NCBI GenBank assembly: GCA_963740675.1
Contig: CAVUFS010000007.1
Coordinates: 186,001 to 250,000 of the forward strand
Source of the DNA: CAIKMD01 sp963740675
GTDB taxonomy: Bacteria > Pseudomonadota > Alphaproteobacteria > ATCC43930 > CGMCC-115725
DNA: 64,000 nt
Reading direction: 5' to 3'
Shown here: in pieces, positions 60,201-64,000 of the stretch
How positions within the stretch are numbered: the stretch's first letter is position 1
Layout: every line of letters starts with the position of its first letter
Notes under the pieces: generated by a model
Database searches by the model: none
What the model saw: only the letters and a program-made list of their open reading frames with translations
Told to the model about the DNA's origin: nothing
Position numbers and translations under genes: made by a program

Positions 60201-63200
60201 GAGCGAGGTCATCAGCCAGGGCGTAAACGTCACCGGCAATGTCTCGGCTAGCGGCGGCGGCGCACTAACCCAAGCGGTGACCATTGCCGGTATCGATGGC
60301 ACGAACGGTACGGCGGGCGGCAACGCCACCATCGGCAACGCGACCGGCACGAACTCAGACCGGGCCGCTGACGACCACGCTGACGGCAACGGCCGGCGCG
60401 GGCGGCGATGGCACGGTTGGCGCGGGCGGCAACGGCGGCACGGCCTCGATGGGGATCGTGCAACAGACAATCACGGGCGGCACGGGCGCCGCCAATGTCA
60501 CGGTGACGACGACCGCTGGCGACGGCGGCAACGGTGCGGCCGGGTTCAACGGCGGCAATGGCGGCGACGCAACCAATACCAACGTCAGTGTCTCCAATAC
60601 CGGTAGCGGTCCGACGAACCTCAGCATCGCGGACATCGCGGGCATTGGCGGTAACGGCGTCGCGGGCGGCAATGGCGGCAACGCGGCGCTGCAGAATGTT
60701 GCGATCACGGCCGGCGCGCTGAACGGTTTCGGCGGCGTTGGCCCGGCGACCATCACGGTCGCGGGCGGCAATGGCGGTACCGGCACGGTCACCGGCGGAA
60801 TCGGCGGCAACGCGACGCTCGGCGGCGTCACGATGACGGGAAGCGGCTCGAGCAACGAAGCACTGACGCTGGCCGTCACCGGCGGCAACGGCGGCAACGG
60901 TCCGACCGGCGGCAATGCCGGCACGGCGACGACCAACGCGCTCACCATCGCGATGGGCAGCGGCAACGACACGCTCACCATCACCACGAGCGGCGGCATC
61001 GGCGGCGATGCGAGCAATGGCGGCAATGGCGGCGACGCCCTGTTCAGCCCCGGCGCGACGACGACGCTGAGCGGCGCGGCCGCTTCGCCCAACACGTTTG
61101 TCGTCAACATCAGCAACCCGGCCGGCGATGGCGGCGCGGCAACCGGTAATGGGACCGGCGGCAATGGCGGCAATTCCTGGAACGCGACGGCGCTCGGCGC
61201 CGGCAATCTCGACATCGACAACACCGGCACCGGCGCGATCAGTGCGACGATCGTCAACGCCGCGGGTAATGGCGGCGCGAGTCCGCTCGGCCTTGGCGGC
61301 GATGGCGGCAATGCTTTCGCGGGCGGCATCGCGCTGAACAATGTCGGCGCGATCAGCGCGAGCATCACTAATACCGGCGGCAACGGCGGCACGAGTGGCG
61401 GCGGCAATGGCGGCAACGGCGGCGACGTCGGCATCAATAGCCTCAGCGGCAGCAGCACCGGCAGCGGCAATGTCGATCTGGCGTTGACGCTCAATGGCGG
61501 CAGCGGCGGCGATGGCAGCGGCATCGGCAATAGCGGCGGCACCGGCGACAGCGTGAATGTCTCGCCGACCATCCAGGGCAGCGCCGCCAACGGCAACGTC
61601 ACGCTGAATGTCGCGGCCAATGGCGGCAATGGCGGCAACGGACTTCTGGGTGCGGCCGGCGGTATCGGCGGCGGTGCGACGCTGACGAATAGCGGCAGCG
61701 GCGCGACAAGCGGCACCTTCACGCTGACCGAGAGCGCCACCGGCGGCAATGGCGGCAGCTCGTCGACCACACCGAGCATCGGCGGCGCGGCGGCCATCAC
61801 GGAGGGCTACACCGACACGGCCGCGGCATTGATGAATGTCACGGTCAACGCGACCGGCGGCACCGGCGGTGCCGGCACGGGCGTCAACGGCGCGAGCGGC
61901 GGCTATGCGCAAACGGCGACGACCGTCACCGGCGCGCATGATGTCGATCTCACCGCAAACCTCATCGGCGGCAACGGCGGTGCGGCCAGCGGTGCCGGCG
62001 TCACCGGCGCGGACGGCATCACGCTCGACAGCACCGCGGTGCCACTGACCCTCACCGCGCACAGCACCGCCGGCGGCGATGTCGATGTGACGCTCAACCA
62101 GACCGCCGGCGACGGCGGCGCAGGTACCAGCGGCGCGAGCGGCGGCAATGGCGGCGCTTCGATCCTCGATAATGTCGTTTCGGGCAGCACGAGCGGCGGG
62201 CATCTCACGCTCGTGCAATCGGCTATCGCCGGCGCGGGCGGTGCGGGCGATGCGACCGCTGGCATCGGTGGCGATGCATCCTCCATCCTTACCCGCGCCG
62301 ACACACAAGCGAGCGCGCTGACCGGTACGACGAACGCCACCGCGGGCAATGGCGGCAATGGCACGAATGGCGCTAACGGCGCGAATGGCGGCAACGCCAC
62401 CGCGACCATCGCGCTCACCGGCAATAGCCCGACTATCGCCAATGCGAATGCAACCGCGGGTAATGGCGGCAACGGCACAGCAACCGGCGGCAACGGCGGC
62501 GACGCCGATGCCGCATCGACAGCCACTGCCACACTGGCCGGCGCGAACGCGACCGCCAACGCGACAGCGCTGGCCGGCATCGGCGGCACCGGCACGACCG
62601 CCGGCACCACCGGTATCGCCAATGCGACGGCGAATTCGACCTCGATCGCCAGCGGCATCGCATCGTCGACAGCCTTCGCCGATGGCCGCAGCGGCCAGAG
62701 CCAGGCGAATAGCAGCACGACGGGCGGCGGTGTCGTCAGCGTCAGCGGTCATGCGACCGCTTCAGTCGGCAGCCCGACGCTGACCCTGTCGCAATCGACC
62801 GTGGGCGGCCCGGTGCCGACCGTGCCGGCGAGCTTCTCGACCGGTGCGATCCAATCCTTCGCTTTCAGCACCGGCTTGCCGAATGCGAATTCGGTGCAGA
62901 CGAGCGTGCTCACCCCGCATCCGATCTTCAATGCGACGCTGCCGAATAACGGCATGTCGCACTACCTCGGCGCGGCGTCGCTGGGTGTGGCGCGTGCGAG
63001 CACGGGTCAGCTCCAAGCCTACGATACGATGATCGACTTCCAGCTGCCCTTCAGCTCGCTCGATGTCGGCGCGCATCTCGACGTCGCATTGCACGATCCG
63101 GTCAACTTCAACCCCGGCGCATTCTCGGCAAGCAACTCGGTGCACATCACGATCCTCACCAACTTCCCGAACTTCAACATCAGCAGCCTGGGTGTTGCCG

Positions 63201-63505
63201 CCGCGGGTGTCACGACGCTCGCCCAGCTCGACGCTCTGTTCAACAACCAGATCTTCGATCTCGGCGGCATCCCCACGGGCCTCGCCGGCACCTTCGACTT
63301 CAGCTTCGATATCCAGATGCTGACGGCCGATGCGACCGGCTTCGCGGGCAACATCCTCCTCGCCACCGTGCCGGAGCCGGCAAGCTACCTGCTCTTCGGC
63401 ACCGGTCTCATCGGCTGGATGCTGTTGCGCCGTCGGCGTCGTGGAAGTGACGGGCGTCTGGGTTTCGAGATCATCGCCACCGGGTTGCACCGCAGCGTTG
63501 CATAA
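57247..63505 (+). CDS. Giant Gly/Ala-rich repeat protein with PEP-CTERM sorting signal (several apparent frameshifts)
   Basis: ATG 57247 starts a signal peptide (TLTALPLILALAAAFPAHA). About 2,000 codons of low-complexity sequence follow, built of short GGxGG-N-turns and Thr/Val/Ala strands (TGGAGGxG, GGNGGN), as in beta-helical or PGRS-like surface proteins. A more globular part of about 230 residues (from about 62790: FSTGAIQSFAFSTGLPNANSVQ) leads to a PEP-CTERM tail: VPEPASYLLFGTGLIGWML followed by RRRRR. The frame breaks near 58805, 58978, 59025, 59290, 59412, 59430, 60040 and 60351. Comparison of repeat copies shows these are single-base indels, two at GAACTC. It is probably exported and sorted by an exosortase not present in this window. 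Confidence 0.8.
58129..59600 (+). repeat. Three-plus tandem repeats of about 483-489 bases within the repeat-protein gene
   Basis: The marker ACCAACGGCACG recurs at 58129, 58612, 59100 and 59589, spaced 483, 488 and 489 bases (about 161-163 codons). Each unit repeats GTxGTFGFGGGTA, NATAGAGGDGTNAVPSG, DTTTLPSVIFGSS, NTTQTGGAGGNI, VNAVQGDTTGILNLNQTAVGG and NNDPSLLxVTVTA at near-identity, so the duplications are recent or kept alike by gene conversion. Confidence 0.85.
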
Positions 63506-63507
63506 GG

Positions 63508-63550
63508 AACGCGAGGCAGCCGGCCTCTATCGCACCGGCTGCCCCGCGTT
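63508..63550 (+). terminator. Strong hairpin after the repeat-protein gene
   Basis: Arms AACGCGAGGCAGCCGG (63508-63523) and CCGGCTGCCCCGCGTT (63535-63550) pair almost completely with a single mismatched position and an 11-base loop. It starts two bases after the TAA of the repeat gene. There is no clear T-run, but place and strength fit a terminator. Confidence 0.7.
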
Positions 63551-63583
63551 ATAAGCAACGCGTGGTTCACGGGGGATGCGAGG

Positions 63584-64000
63584 ATGATGCGAGTGGCTTT
63601 GACGCGCGCGGCCTTTGTTATTGCGACGCTCATCGCGGGATGGGCGACGGCGAGCGCCGCAGAGCCGCCGAAGATCCGCATCGGCTGGGCCGTGGTGCCG
63701 GCGAATATCGGCCCGCTGATGGTCGCGAAAACAGAGCTCGCGCCGCATAACGGCAAAACCTACACCGCCGACTTCATCCATTTCGCCGGCGCGCCGCAGC
63801 AGCTCGCCGCGCTCGGCGCCAACGAGATCGATATCGGCTCGCTCGCCTATTCGACCTTCGCGCTCGGCATCGAGAATGGCGGGCTGACCGATCTGCGCGT
63901 GATCGCAGAATTCCTTCCAGGACGGCGTCGCCAATTACGACATCAATCAATATGTCGTGCTGCGTGACGGGCCGATCAAAAAGGTCGAAGACCTGAAAGG
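63584..64000 (+). CDS. ABC transporter substrate-binding protein (NitT/TauT type), partial, apparent frameshift at 63908
   Basis: The ATG at 63584 starts a signal peptide (TRAAFVIATLIAGWATASA). The NMT1/SsuA-like fold reads KIRIGWAVVPANIGPLMVAKTELAPHNGKTYTADFIHFAGAPQQLAALGANEIDIGSLAYSTFAL. The frame then breaks. Removing one A from GAATTC at 63908-63913 continues the protein as RVIADSFQDGVANYDINQYVVLRDGPIKKVEDLKG to the window end, a perfect family pattern. The gene runs off the right edge. It is a different protein from the one at 50550, so a second transporter probably follows. Confidence 0.85.

Noticed and set aside
60248..62752. 834-codon open frame on the minus strand, and a 481-codon one at 60355-61800
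   Set aside because: Both are antisense to the Gly/Ala repeat gene. GC-rich GGC/GCC repeats lack stop codons in most frames, and the translations are Ala/Arg/Gly or Pro/Leu strings with no signal or domain.

Overview
The window reads as chromosomal DNA of a GC-rich alphaproteobacterium, possibly Hyphomicrobiales or Rhodospirillales. Supporting signs are the gene families, a palindromic element of the CGTCATTCCCGCGAAAGC type common in these orders, and a link between apparent frameshifts and GANTC (CcrM-type) sites. I cannot name a genus. No rRNA, tRNA, CRISPR array or intact insertion sequence was recognised.

Region 1 (1-7132) is an envelope and signalling block. A caspase-like protease runs off the left edge and is translationally coupled to a three-domain lipoprotein. 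Divergent from these lie a Crp/Fnr regulator, an OmpA-like protein, two small proteins and an MscS channel with a cyclic-nucleotide-binding domain. Three CRP-type half-site palindromes (3191, 4042, 5171) precede these genes and suggest one small regulon.

Region 2 (7227-39860) is a Wzx/Wzy-type exopolysaccharide locus. It holds a polyprenyl-phosphate sugar transferase, polymerase/ligase-like protein, chain-length/BY-kinase protein, flippase, export protein, outer-membrane barrel and at least six glycosyltransferases. A CDP-sugar branch comprises glucose-1-phosphate cytidylyltransferase, an SDR epimerase/dehydratase, a 3,5-epimerase, a SAF-type oxidoreductase and a sugar C-methyltransferase. 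Other members are an FkbM methyltransferase, a response regulator/histidine kinase pair with a lipoprotein, a cytochrome c, an adenylation-carrier-thioesterase protein and a truncated amidotransferase.

Region 3 (39883-56954) looks different in composition. It has ManC, a PAP2 phosphatase, an isochorismatase-family hydrolase, two ThDP enzymes around a tiny membrane protein, an MTHFR-like protein, a NitT/TauT-type ABC transporter with two permeases, and two paralogous YtcJ-like amidohydrolases. Three decayed remnants lie here: a substrate-binding-protein tail, and a LysR and a flavin monooxygenase joined by a deletion.

Region 4 (57247-64000) carries a giant Gly/Ala-rich repeat protein with a signal peptide and a PEP-CTERM tail, then a hairpin terminator and a partial substrate-binding protein.

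The most striking sequence-level observation is that all five single-base frameshifts in non-repetitive genes, and two more in the repeat gene, sit at GAGTTC/GAACTC/GAATTC. In each case removing one base restores both the frame and a GANTC site. This pattern suggests methylation-linked consensus errors rather than real gene decay.
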